A stretch of DNA of 64,000 nucleotides. It comes from a bacterium (GTDB lineage: Bacteria; Krumholzibacteriota; Krumholzibacteriia; Krumholzibacteriales; Krumholzibacteriaceae). The position numbers were made by a program, and so were the translations under genes. Within the stretch, counting starts at the first letter, position 1. Each line of letters begins with the position of its first letter. Below are positions 53,981-62,782 of this stretch, piece by piece. The notes beneath the pieces were generated by a model. The model was not told the origin of the DNA. It ran no database searches and was given only the letters and a program-made list of their open reading frames with translations. Location: assembly GCA_020350885.1 (NCBI GenBank), contig CP070727.1, forward strand, positions 449,038 through 513,037. Reading direction: 5' to 3'.

Positions 53981-55255
53981 TTAGATCTCCGTACCGTCCT
54001 CGATAACCGCACCCTGGGCCACAACGAGTATGCCGTCACGGATGAAGAACCGCCCTTCGGAATCGTCGTAGTTCTTGAGGCGTCTCCGGTTCACAAGACT
54101 CACACTCCGGCCAATGAATGCATTCTTGTCGATGATGGCGCGCTTGATCCGGCAATCCGGACCGATGCCGACGGGTGGGAGGCTCTCCCCGCACCGTCGG
54201 ACGGGATGAAAGTAATCGGCGCCCATTACGAGCGAGTCCTCGATCACTGTTCCTGCTCCGATCCGTGAACGCAGCCCGATAATAGAGCCCCGTATCACCG
54301 CCCGGTCGATGATACAGCCGTCGTTGAGGATCGACCGCTCTATCTCCCCCTGGTTTACCTTCGAGCCCGGAAGGAAGCGGGGATGGGTATAGAGGGGAAA
54401 GCTGGCATCGAAGAGGTTGAACTTCGGCAATGGCGAGACGAGATCCATATGTGCGCGGTAGAAAGAGCCGATCGTTCCGATATCCTCCCAGTAGCCGTCG
54501 TAGAGGAATGCGTGAACCCTGCCGTGTGAGAGTGAATCGGGAATGATCTCTTTGGCGAAATCGATTGAGCCGGACTCACCACGGAGCATATCCCGCAGGA
54601 CCTCGAAGCGGAAAAGGTAGACACCCATCGAGACCAGGTACGGTCTGCGGCGAGCCACGGTGGCCGCAAGGCCCAGCGTCCTCGTATCGGTTCGCATCTC
54701 CCTGAGTTCCTTCCCGCTGGGTTTCTCTCTGAATTCGGTGATACAACCACGGCGGTCCGCTTTCAGCACACCGAACTCACCTGCCCTCGATGCGGAAACG
54801 GGCTTGACGGCGATCGTGATATCGGCGCCCGCCTCCCGGTGGTGCGTGACGAACGTGCCGTAGTCCATACGGTAGAGATGATCACCCGAGAGGACGAGGA
54901 CATCACGGCAGGGAGATGTACCCAGGTGGGGCAGGGCCTTGCGCACGGCATCGGCCGTCCCCTGGAACCAATCATGGGAGTCGGGGGTCTGCTCGGCAGC
55001 GAGGATCTCGACGAAGCCTTCGCTGAAGGCATCGAAGCGGTAGGTTCGCGAGATGTGCTGGTTGAGCGATGCGGAGTTGAACTGGGTCAGCACATAGATG
55101 CGGTCTATCCCGGAGTTGAGGCTGTTGCTGATGGCCACATCGATCAGGCGGTAGTTCCCCGCAAGGGGCACGGCCGGTTTCGAACGATGCCTGGTCAGGG
55201 GGAAGAGCCTCGTCCCCCTTCCCCCGCCGAGCACGACGGCTATGACATCCTTTAT
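53981..55255 (-). CDS. glgC: Glucose-1-phosphate adenylyltransferase
   Basis: About 424 residues. It makes ADP-glucose for glycogen. The nucleotidyltransferase signature LGGGRGTRLFPLTRHRSKPAVPLAGNYRLID is followed by VLSGDHLYRMDY, FREKPSG, SMGVYLFRFEVL and YWEDIGTIGSFY, and a left-handed beta-helix C-terminal domain. The first canonical start is GTG 55234, which would remove the first strand (KDVIAVV). In the same frame, 21 bases upstream, AUA (55255) lies eight bases after GGAGGGG and begins IKDVIAVVLGGGRG, exactly where the family has Met. There is a TGA further up and no ATG, GTG or TTG in between. So either AUA is used, or a sequence error hides an ATG. Confidence 0.85.
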   Translation of the reverse strand: MKDVIAVVLGGGRGTRLFPLTRHRSKPAVPLAGNYRLIDVAISNSLNSGIDRIYVLTQFNSASLNQHISRTYRFDAFSEGFVEILAAEQTPDSHDWFQGTADAVRKALPHLGTSPCRDVLVLSGDHLYRMDYGTFVTHHREAGADITIAVKPVSASRAGEFGVLKADRRGCITEFREKPSGKELREMRTDTRTLGLAATVARRRPYLVSMGVYLFRFEVLRDMLRGESGSIDFAKEIIPDSLSHGRVHAFLYDGYWEDIGTIGSFYRAHMDLVSPLPKFNLFDASFPLYTHPRFLPGSKVNQGEIERSILNDGCIIDRAVIRGSIIGLRSRIGAGTVIEDSLVMGADYFHPVRRCGESLPPVGIGPDCRIKRAIIDKNAFIGRSVSLVNRRRLKNYDDSEGRFFIRDGILVVAQGAVIEDGTEI

Positions 55256-55302
55256 ACGACCACCCCCCTCCGATGGTGGAAAGGATGGGACTCAACCTGC
55301 CG

Positions 55303-55815
55303 TTATTGGTCCCGGTATACGTGGTCCCGGAAGGCTTCCTCGAAGGCCTCGAAATCCTCGGTGCCCACGAGCGCAGGAAAACCGAGAGATGTTTTGATGT
55401 AGAGCGCCCGTACTCCATTCAGTGTCAGGAATGCCTTCTCGCCGTTCGCGAGCCTGTACCAGCCGGTACGTATATCCCCCACGTTTCCGCCGGATATCTT
55501 TCTTTCGGGGCGGTACTCCGTATCGATCGTTATATTGACCGCCCATACCTCTTCAATATCGGACGACCGTATCACCCTGTCCCGTTGAAAGGGGACCTTG
55601 AGATGCATCGCGCCCTCCTCGAACGCGATCGCGCCGAAGCTTCTCATGGTAATAAAAAAGATCCCGAATGCGATGAGCACGATGCCGCCGAGGACCCGTG
55701 CGATCATCCCGCTCTTGCTTCGCAGGATACCGGCAATGATGAGCGCACCGACCACGATCTCGGCGATCCCGACGACAAGAAAGATCTTTATCCCCGGGAA
55801 GGTGAAACTGACCAT
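55303..55815 (-). CDS. Membrane protein with bacterial PH domain
   Basis: 170 residues. Two N-terminal helices (IKIFLVVGIAEIVVGALIIAGIL and VLGGIVLIAFGIFFITM) followed by a soluble C-terminal region (FEEGAMHLKVPFQRDRVIRSSDIEEVWAVNI...) that looks like a bacterial PH domain. Such proteins are membrane-anchored but their role is not established. The gene starts three bases after the M16 (non-catalytic) gene ends, so it is in the M16 operon. Confidence 0.6.
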   Translation of the reverse strand: MVSFTFPGIKIFLVVGIAEIVVGALIIAGILRSKSGMIARVLGGIVLIAFGIFFITMRSFGAIAFEEGAMHLKVPFQRDRVIRSSDIEEVWAVNITIDTEYRPERKISGGNVGDIRTGWYRLANGEKAFLTLNGVRALYIKTSLGFPALVGTEDFEAFEEAFRDHVYRDQ

Positions 55816-55818
55816 CGC

Positions 55819-57240
55819 TTACTCCTCTTTGAGCTCGATCACGTTCACCGAGCCGAAATCCGACAGCGGCCTGTCGAACTGGGCCTCGTCACCTACGACG
55901 AGCACCGTGAGCATTTCTGGGTGCAGGTATTTCTTCGAAACCCGCCTGATGTCATCAACAGTGATAGCGGCGTACTTCTCCATGTCCCTCTCCGGTGAAT
56001 CCAGCGGCCTCCCTTCGAAGGTAAGAAAAACCAGCCGCCGCACCACCTGGCTCTTGGACTCGTAGTCGAACACCTGGCTATTGACGTAGGAGTCGATCGC
56101 CTTGCTGACCTCCTCCTCGGTGGGTCCCTCGTTTATCATCTTCTCTATCTGATCGATGATGAGCTGGAGGGCCCGGCTGTAGGCGTCCGACTTGGTCTGG
56201 GCATATGCGTAGAAGACCCCTTTCGCCCAGGCGTTCGAGCCGTACCGCGACCCGGTCGAGTAGGCAAGCCCCTCCTCGCTGCGGACACGCTCCGTGATCC
56301 ATGATGTGAAGCTGCCGCCTCCGAGAATGAAATTCATGATATTGATCGCGCAGCGGTCCGGATTCTGGACCTTGATCCCGCTATGACCGATCATCATGTA
56401 GGCCTGGTTGATGTCCATGTATGCATAGTTGTAGTTCTCTGAATCCTTCTTTTCGAACGGCGGCACTTCGGGTATCGTCACCTCAGCCGGCTGCCACCCG
56501 CCGAAGACCTTGTCCAATGCGCCTATGATCTCGGCCTTCGTCACATCCCCGCTCACACCGATGATCGAGTTGTTCGGGTAAAAGTATTTCTTGTGGCATG
56601 CGGCGAGATCTTCACGTGTTATTGCATTCACGCTCGCCATCGATGCCCGCCAGCCGAACGGGTGCCCTGCGTACATCAACCTGAAGAACTCCCTCCGGTA
56701 TACCCTGCTCGGTTCGTCGTTCTGCCGCCTGATCTCTTCGAGCATCGTCTTCCGCTTCATCTCGACCTTGTCCTCCGGGTAGGCAGGATTCATCACGAGG
56801 TCGGCGAGTATCTCGAGGACCCGGGGAAGATCCTTCTTGAGGCAGTTCACGTAGAAGTTGGTGCTCAGATCGCCGCCGACAACCTCGATGCTGGCGGCGA
56901 GGAATTCGAGCTCGTCGTTCAGCTTGTCCGACGGCCAGGCCTCGGTGCCGCCGTTTCGGATGACCCACCGGTTCATCTCGTTGAGCCCATACTTCTCCTC
57001 TTCGGGGAAATAGGTTCTCAGCAGCAGCACGACATCAACGACCGGGATCTCGTGATCCTCGATCAGGAATCCTTCGAGGCCGTTGTCAAAGGCAAGATCG
57101 GTCGACTCCGGCGTCGTGATCTTGAGCGACGGATACTTGAGCTTGCTCGGGTGCGGCCGCTTCTTCCCGGCGGAGAGCGGGGAGGCGAACACGAGCAACA
57201 GCACCGCCGCGAGGAATGTTACACATATTCTCTTCTTCAT
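55819..57240 (-). CDS. M16-family peptidase, non-catalytic partner
   Basis: 473 residues after signal peptide cleavage is counted in; the signal peptide is VTFLAAVLLLVFASPLSA. It has two M16 repeats. The zinc-binding HxxEH of the first repeat is replaced by the sequence GLNEMNRWVIRNGGTE, so the zinc site is lost. The second repeat keeps the ERVRSEEGLAYSTGSRY arginine-tyrosine pair that contacts substrate in active M16 enzymes. Active M16B enzymes in the FCB group often work as a pair of a catalytic and a non-catalytic subunit, which fits the gene upstream. Probably cleaves or binds exported peptides. Confidence 0.8.
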   Translation of the reverse strand: MKKRICVTFLAAVLLLVFASPLSAGKKRPHPSKLKYPSLKITTPESTDLAFDNGLEGFLIEDHEIPVVDVVLLLRTYFPEEEKYGLNEMNRWVIRNGGTEAWPSDKLNDELEFLAASIEVVGGDLSTNFYVNCLKKDLPRVLEILADLVMNPAYPEDKVEMKRKTMLEEIRRQNDEPSRVYRREFFRLMYAGHPFGWRASMASVNAITREDLAACHKKYFYPNNSIIGVSGDVTKAEIIGALDKVFGGWQPAEVTIPEVPPFEKKDSENYNYAYMDINQAYMMIGHSGIKVQNPDRCAINIMNFILGGGSFTSWITERVRSEEGLAYSTGSRYGSNAWAKGVFYAYAQTKSDAYSRALQLIIDQIEKMINEGPTEEEVSKAIDSYVNSQVFDYESKSQVVRRLVFLTFEGRPLDSPERDMEKYAAITVDDIRRVSKKYLHPEMLTVLVVGDEAQFDRPLSDFGSVNVIELKEE

Positions 57241-57265
57241 CGCAGATCTCCTTGCGTTTCCCGTC

Positions 57266-59188
57266 CTACTGCTTCTCTTCCTTCTTCTCATCTTTTTCCT
57301 TCACGAAACCCGCCGCCTTGGCACGTTCGTAGAGCTCCATACCGAACGCCTTCTGCTCCTCGGGAGAGCGGAGCTGCTGGAACTTCTGGTAGATCTGCAT
57401 CTGCTCGTCCTGGCTGAGCGATTGGACGTACTTCATGATGACCTCGCGTGCGGCGGCCTCCTCGTCCACCCCACCACCCTCTTCATCTTCTTCCTCCTCC
57501 ACCTTCACACGGTAGCCGACCGTACGGTTCTTCGGCATGAAGTACTCCTCGGCGTATCGCATGACATCCTCTTTTGTGACGGCCTTCACCCGGTCGTAGA
57601 GCTCGAAGAGCCCTTTGTAGTCGCCGAGGTAGAGCTGACCCATAGCGATGGTGAAGGCGATACCGAGGTTGGAGCCGAGCTGGCGGATCTGCATGGCGTC
57701 GATCTGGTTCTTGATCCGCTGCAGCTCCCTATCGGTAACCGGCTCCGTCTTGAGCTTCTCCAGCTCATCGAGAATCGCGGCCTCCACCTCCTCGAGTGTA
57801 TGCGGCTGCTGCGGCATGGCCGATATGACAAGGAGGTTATCGTAGCGGTCACCGGGACCGGTGTAGACCCTCACCGGCCTGGCCGTGAGCTCCTGTTCCT
57901 CATAGATCGACTTGTAGAGCCGGGAGGTGCGCCCCTCGGAGAGTATGTTGTTCACCAGGAGCGTCGTAACGGCATCTGGGTGCGGGAAGGTCGGCTTGTG
58001 GAAACCGATCATGAGCCTGGGATTGGCAGTATGTTCCACGACGACGCGCCGCTCGCCCTGCTGCTCGGGCTCACGTGTCTCGACGGGCGGGGGCGGTTCC
58101 TGCGCCGGGATCGGCCCGAAGTACTTCTTGGCCATCTTCTTGACCTTGCCGACATCGATGTCCCCCACCACGACGGCAACGGCGTTGTTCGGTGCATAGT
58201 GAATCCTGTGATAATCGACGAGCTCCTCTCGATCGACCGTCAGGAGATCGCTCATCCAGCCCAGGACCGGCCACTTGTAGGGTGACGCCGTGAAGGCAAC
58301 CGAGTAGAAGCTCTCCCTGAGGACATCGTCGGGATCGTTTTCGCTCAGGCGCCGTTCCTCCATGACGACATCCCGTTCCGACCAGAACTCCCTGAAGATC
58401 GGCGTATCCATCCGGTCGGACTCCATCGTCATCCATAGCTCGAGCCTGTTGGCCGGAAGGTAGACGAAATAAACGGTGAAATCGTTCGATGTGCCGGCAT
58501 TGAGGAACCGGGAGCCGTTGTTCATGTAGTACTCCCAGAGTTCCTCCGAGATGATGTACTGCCGTTGCTCGTCGAGCAGCTTCGAGATCTCGCCCCATGC
58601 GATCTCGTGCTCGACGAACATCTCCAGGTAGTTCACACCGCGGTCCTCGATAAGATATTCGACCGAGGTGAGGGAGTCGGGCAATGCGCTCATCGCCCTG
58701 ATCTTCTCCGCCATAAGCCTGTTCTGCTCATATTTGTTGGCGCCGACGGCCTCCTTCTCCTCGTCACTGAAACCCGCTATCACCTGATTGGCGAAGGCCC
58801 TGAATTTCTCGTAACGCCACTCATCCATCGCCTTCCTGAGCTCGATGGTGCGCTCGCCGAGCTCGTCGGTCTTCTCGATGTAGGGGATCTCCTTCTTGTA
58901 GTTCTTCGTCCCCATCATCTCCGTTCCCTTGAACATCATATGCTCGAGGAGATGCGAGATGCCGGTAATGTTATTTCGTTCGTTGGCAGAGCCCACGTCG
59001 AAGACGATTGCACAGAATACGACGGGCGCTTCGTGCCGCTCTACGACGAGGAACTTCATGCCGTTCTTGAGGTCGAATTCCTTGACCTTCTCCATCAGCG
59101 TCTCGGCGTACACCGGGGTTCCCATGAGAAGCCCCAGGAGTACGACGAAGACCACCGAGAGAGCGAGGAATCTGCTCCTTCGCTGCAT
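57266..59188 (-). CDS. M16-family zinc peptidase, catalytic subunit
   Basis: 640 residues. Signal peptide (LSVVFVVLLGLLMGTPVYA) followed by the active M16 motif HLLEH (79-83, His79, Glu82 and His83) in GISHLLEHMMFKGTEMMGTKNY. A further domain follows with a long Glu-rich tail (EEEEDEEGGGVDEEAAARE) and C-terminal LVNNILSEGRTSRLYKSIYEEQ. Periplasmic or surface-located, because of the signal peptide. ATG 59188 has a strong GGAGGAGG directly upstream. The non-catalytic partner and a PH-domain membrane protein follow in the same operon. The operon is divergent from the M1 peptidase gene. Confidence 0.85.
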   Translation of the reverse strand: MQRRSRFLALSVVFVVLLGLLMGTPVYAETLMEKVKEFDLKNGMKFLVVERHEAPVVFCAIVFDVGSANERNNITGISHLLEHMMFKGTEMMGTKNYKKEIPYIEKTDELGERTIELRKAMDEWRYEKFRAFANQVIAGFSDEEKEAVGANKYEQNRLMAEKIRAMSALPDSLTSVEYLIEDRGVNYLEMFVEHEIAWGEISKLLDEQRQYIISEELWEYYMNNGSRFLNAGTSNDFTVYFVYLPANRLELWMTMESDRMDTPIFREFWSERDVVMEERRLSENDPDDVLRESFYSVAFTASPYKWPVLGWMSDLLTVDREELVDYHRIHYAPNNAVAVVVGDIDVGKVKKMAKKYFGPIPAQEPPPPVETREPEQQGERRVVVEHTANPRLMIGFHKPTFPHPDAVTTLLVNNILSEGRTSRLYKSIYEEQELTARPVRVYTGPGDRYDNLLVISAMPQQPHTLEEVEAAILDELEKLKTEPVTDRELQRIKNQIDAMQIRQLGSNLGIAFTIAMGQLYLGDYKGLFELYDRVKAVTKEDVMRYAEEYFMPKNRTVGYRVKVEEEEDEEGGGVDEEAAAREVIMKYVQSLSQDEQMQIYQKFQQLRSPEEQKAFGMELYERAKAAGFVKEKDEKKEEKQ

Positions 59189-59285
59189 ACCTCCTCCTTC
59201 CAAGGATGTTTGTGACAATGTATTCATTCCGCAGAATCGATCGAGAGGTGTGATAGTAGCGGGAACATTCCGCTCGTATCGCACA

Positions 59286-59311
59286 CCCGGCCCGCACCCA
59301 TCCGGGCCGGG
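59286..59311. other. 9-bp GC hairpin
   Basis: CCCGGCCCG (59286-59294) and CGGGCCGGG (59303-59311) pair perfectly across 8 bases. It lies in the leader of the M16 operon (read on the minus strand, about 100 bases before the start), so it could be an attenuator or an RNA-stability element. No T run follows on either side. Confidence 0.5.
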
Positions 59312-59431
59312 AGAAGCATACTAGCAGGATAGATGCAGGTGTTCAATAGTATTTCTGTTGATTCTCCAGGTCCGGCGGTGTAGACGGCCGTACCCGGGCA
59401 CCGGATCCCACGCACCGGCAGCCCGAGCCCT

Positions 59432-59463
59432 CCCCGTACCGTACCGAATGACACGGTGCGGGG
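59432..59463. terminator. 11-bp hairpin followed by GAATTTT
   Basis: CCCCGTACCGT (59432-59442) pairs with ACGGTGCGGGG (59453-59463) with one wobble and a 10-base loop; on the plus strand GAATTTT follows. It may stop antisense or leader transcription ahead of the M1 gene. No upstream gene on the plus strand ends here, so this is uncertain. Confidence 0.35.
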
Positions 59464-59655
59464 GAATTTTCCTGGGGTGCACTGGGATTGTGCAGGGAAT
59501 GCTGCCAGGCCGTTCCTTGCCTTGATTTGCACCCGGCCCTGTGATACCCTCAGCGAATCGAAAATATGCAGAATGAATCATATACATGAAAAATAATACA
59601 GATACCGTGGAACGACTGGCATATGAGAGGGTATACGTACCGAAAGAGGGTGGCG

Positions 59656-62600
59656 ATGACACGTGAGGGAACGAGGAGAGCGAGAATAAACTTGCATTCG
59701 GCGGCGATCGGTGCCGCCTGTGTGGCCATCTCAGGGATTCTCGGCCTGGCAACCGCTACCGCAGGCCACTGCCAGGAGGGCCCCGCACCGGGGAGTCTCG
59801 AACAGGATTTGCCGCTTCCCGTACTGAGCGACCGGTACTGGCAGCAGAAGGCGGATTACGAGATACACGTGACCCTCGATCCGTCGGAGCACACCCTGAC
59901 GGGCACAGAGACCATAACCTACACGAACAACTCGCCCGATACCCTGGATATATTCTACCTGCACCTCTACCCCAACGCCTATAGGGATCGCACCTCGCAG
60001 CTCATCAGGGATTACATGAAGGGGACGTTCTTTTTCTTCGTGGGGCTGCCCAAGTCGTGGCGCGGCTGGATCGATGTGACCGCGCTCTCGGTAGACGACA
60101 CCGAGACGGAATTTACGGTTGACGGCACTATTTTGGAGAGTGCGTTCCCGATACCGCTGGCGCCCGGCAAGACGGCGACGATCGAGCTCACCTTCACCGA
60201 GAAGATACGGAAACGGCGGGGCAGGGCGGGATACCGGGGCAGGCATTACGACCTGGCCCAGTGGTACCCCAAGATGGTCGTCTACGACAAGCGGGGCTGG
60301 CATCCGGACCAGTTCCGCCAGGGGGAATTCTACGGCGAGTTCGGCACCTTCGATGTCCACATCACACTCCCCGAAGAGTACGTCGTCGCCGCCACCGGTG
60401 TACCGGTATCGGGAGATCCGGGCTGGGAGAAGAATCCACTGCGGCGGGGAGGCGGGGGCGGCAGCGGCATGCACCCCATGGGCGGGGGGCCTCACGGCCA
60501 CAGCATGAGTGCAGGCGGTGGTGAGGATACCGAGGTGGATGACACAAAGACGGTTCACTTCAGGGCCGAGAAGGTGCACGACTTCGCATGGTCGGCGGAT
60601 CCGACCTTCGTCGTGCAGGATACGACCTACAACGACATCCATGTCATGAGCATCTTCAGGTCCTGGAACCGCTCCTGGGCCGACTCGGTACTCGTACGGA
60701 CGCTGCGCTCCGTCCGGTGGCTCGAGGGCATCACCGGTCCCTACCCGTACCCGCAGCTCAGCATCGTCGACTGCCCGACGCACGGCGGGATGGAATACCC
60801 GATGTTCGTAATGAATGGAAACGCCGATGAGGGCCTCATCTTTCACGAGGTCGGACACATCTACTTCTACGCCGCCCTGGCCAACAACGAGCGGGATGAG
60901 GCGTGGCTCGACGAGGGTCTGACACAGTACCAGACCTTCTGGTATACGGAAAGGCGCTTCGGACCGAACGGCGAGCCCCAGGATCGGATATTCCCCTTCT
61001 CGCTCTTTCCGAGGGGAACAATGTACGAACGGCTCGCACGCCCCGTGATCAACCTCCACCGCACCGACTTCGCAGAACGTGTGGCGACCCCGGCGCACGA
61101 ATTCCAGAACAGCTACCACACCTCCGTCTACGTAAAGGCGCCGCTCTTTCTACGGGCGCTCCATTACACCGTGGGAGACGAGAATTTCCGTAAGATCCTT
61201 ACCACATACTTCGAGCGCTGGAAGTTCAAGCATGTCGACGAGGAGGCGTTCCGCTCCGTCTGCGAGGAGATCTCGGAGATGGACCTGAAGGACCTCTTCA
61301 AACAGTGGCTCCACTCGACGAAGGATTGCGACTATCGTATCAGCCGCTTCAAGGTGAAACAGGCGGACGAAGGGTACACCGCCGAGGTCAAGATCAATCG
61401 CAAGGGCGAGCTCATCATGCCGATCACACTCGCCTTCCGCCTCAAGAACGGCAATACGGTAACGGAGCGTGAGGACGGATACCTCCGGACGTTCGAGAAG
61501 ACATATACATTCGATACCAAACCCGTCTCGCTGTCGATCAATCCGGATAACGAGATCCTGGACATTTACCAGATCGACAACCACGCACCGCGCCGGAGGG
61601 ATCTTACGATCGACATCCCCTTCGTGAATACATACTACCCTCCGGATGCTTTCAGCTACCGGTTCGCACCGACCGGCTACTACAACGACATCGATGGCGG
61701 CAAGGCGGGCATGCGGCTGCGCGGCAGCTACGATAACACATACAAGCGGTTCGTGCTCCAGGTCCTGTACGGCATCGAGAGCGAGCAGGTTGATGTCTAC
61801 GGGTCGTTCGCGCATCCGCTCAAGTACTTCGGGCGCGACTGCCACCTATCAGCCAACGGGTTTTACCGCGAGGGACGCCAGGGGGCGTTCCTCAACATCT
61901 CGAAAATCCTCAGGAACTCACTCGCCGATCCCCTCCCCAAGCACCTCGATTTCTGGGCCTCCTACCATGAGATCACCGACCTCGACTACGTCTTCCCGTT
62001 TACCTACGAGGAGGGGAGGACAGTGAAGCTGGGTCTCCGTGCAGCGGTCGCTCCGAAGACGGATCTCTTCGCAACATCGTTCTCGTTCACCCTCGATAGG
62101 ACGATCTGGTGGAGCGACTTCGAGTTCGAGAAGACATCCATGGAGGCCAAGCTGTGGCCGGCCCGGCGGTACCCCCTGCCGGTGCGGCTCTATCTCCGTT
62201 TCTTCCTCGGCTACTCATCGATCGATCCGCCGATGCAGGAACGCTTCAACCTGGCCGGTGCCGGCGTCCTCGATAAGGAGCGCTACTTCTGGCTCCGGAG
62301 TGTCGGCGCCTTCCCTAAGGATTACTACAACAACTTCCACCTGCCGGGCGATGCGAACCTCAGGGGCTACTACGACGGCGATTACAGCTTCAGCCGTATC
62401 TTCGCCTCGAACGTGGAGCTCCAGGTACCGTGTCCTCTGCCGATCGGCAGGCGCCTGCTGCGCCGGGTCAGGCCGAGGCTCTTCGCCTTCTACGACTGGG
62501 GTAAGGTCATGGACAAGCACCCGATGGAGGCGTTTCCGGGCGGCGTACCGCCCGGGCTCGATGAGACCGTCTTCGACGGTATCATCTTCGACTTCGGCGT

Positions 62601-62721
62601 TGGGCTCAGGCTCTGGAGGATCTACGGGGAGTTCCCTCTCTACCTCAGCAACCCGGAGATCGCGGGCGAAACGGATGAGTGGGATTTCAGGTGGAAGGTC
62701 GGATTCTGGAGCCTGTTCTAG
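59656..62721 (+). CDS. M1-family metallopeptidase fused to an Omp85-like C-terminal barrel
   Basis: 1021 residues. After a signal peptide (AAIGAACVAISGILGLATATAG) there is an M1-type N-terminal beta domain (YEIHVTLDPSEHTLTGTETI), the exopeptidase-loop variant GGMEYP (Glu380), and a zinc site HEVGH (397-401) with the third ligand Glu420 (WLDEGLTQY), in the right HExxH-x18-E spacing. From about residue 670 it continues with beta strands that resemble the Omp85/BamA barrel: LRGYYDGDYSFSRIFASNVELQVP (902 on), FAFYDWGKV, FDFGVGLRLWRIYGEFPLYL, and a C-terminal Phe (WSLF). So the peptidase may be displayed on or passed through the outer membrane by its own barrel. ATG 59656 follows AGAGGGTGG; an ATG at 59623 is an alternative. 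Confidence 0.8.
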   Translation: MTREGTRRARINLHSAAIGAACVAISGILGLATATAGHCQEGPAPGSLEQDLPLPVLSDRYWQQKADYEIHVTLDPSEHTLTGTETITYTNNSPDTLDIFYLHLYPNAYRDRTSQLIRDYMKGTFFFFVGLPKSWRGWIDVTALSVDDTETEFTVDGTILESAFPIPLAPGKTATIELTFTEKIRKRRGRAGYRGRHYDLAQWYPKMVVYDKRGWHPDQFRQGEFYGEFGTFDVHITLPEEYVVAATGVPVSGDPGWEKNPLRRGGGGGSGMHPMGGGPHGHSMSAGGGEDTEVDDTKTVHFRAEKVHDFAWSADPTFVVQDTTYNDIHVMSIFRSWNRSWADSVLVRTLRSVRWLEGITGPYPYPQLSIVDCPTHGGMEYPMFVMNGNADEGLIFHEVGHIYFYAALANNERDEAWLDEGLTQYQTFWYTERRFGPNGEPQDRIFPFSLFPRGTMYERLARPVINLHRTDFAERVATPAHEFQNSYHTSVYVKAPLFLRALHYTVGDENFRKILTTYFERWKFKHVDEEAFRSVCEEISEMDLKDLFKQWLHSTKDCDYRISRFKVKQADEGYTAEVKINRKGELIMPITLAFRLKNGNTVTEREDGYLRTFEKTYTFDTKPVSLSINPDNEILDIYQIDNHAPRRRDLTIDIPFVNTYYPPDAFSYRFAPTGYYNDIDGGKAGMRLRGSYDNTYKRFVLQVLYGIESEQVDVYGSFAHPLKYFGRDCHLSANGFYREGRQGAFLNISKILRNSLADPLPKHLDFWASYHEITDLDYVFPFTYEEGRTVKLGLRAAVAPKTDLFATSFSFTLDRTIWWSDFEFEKTSMEAKLWPARRYPLPVRLYLRFFLGYSSIDPPMQERFNLAGAGVLDKERYFWLRSVGAFPKDYYNNFHLPGDANLRGYYDGDYSFSRIFASNVELQVPCPLPIGRRLLRRVRPRLFAFYDWGKVMDKHPMEAFPGGVPPGLDETVFDGIIFDFGVGLRLWRIYGEFPLYLSNPEIAGETDEWDFRWKVGFWSLF

Positions 62722-62782
62722 CCAGAGACCCTGTTACACTGCTTCAAGAAAACCGCAACAGGTATCATTTCGGTAGCTTCTC

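Larger units (their letters stand above)
59189..59655. other. Divergent intergenic region with two GC hairpins
   Basis: Holds the promoters of the M16 operon (minus) and the M1 peptidase gene (plus). No gene recognised. A possible weak promoter for the plus-strand gene is TTGATT at 59522-59527, 17 bases, then TACCCT at 59545-59550. Two hairpins are listed separately. Confidence 0.45.
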
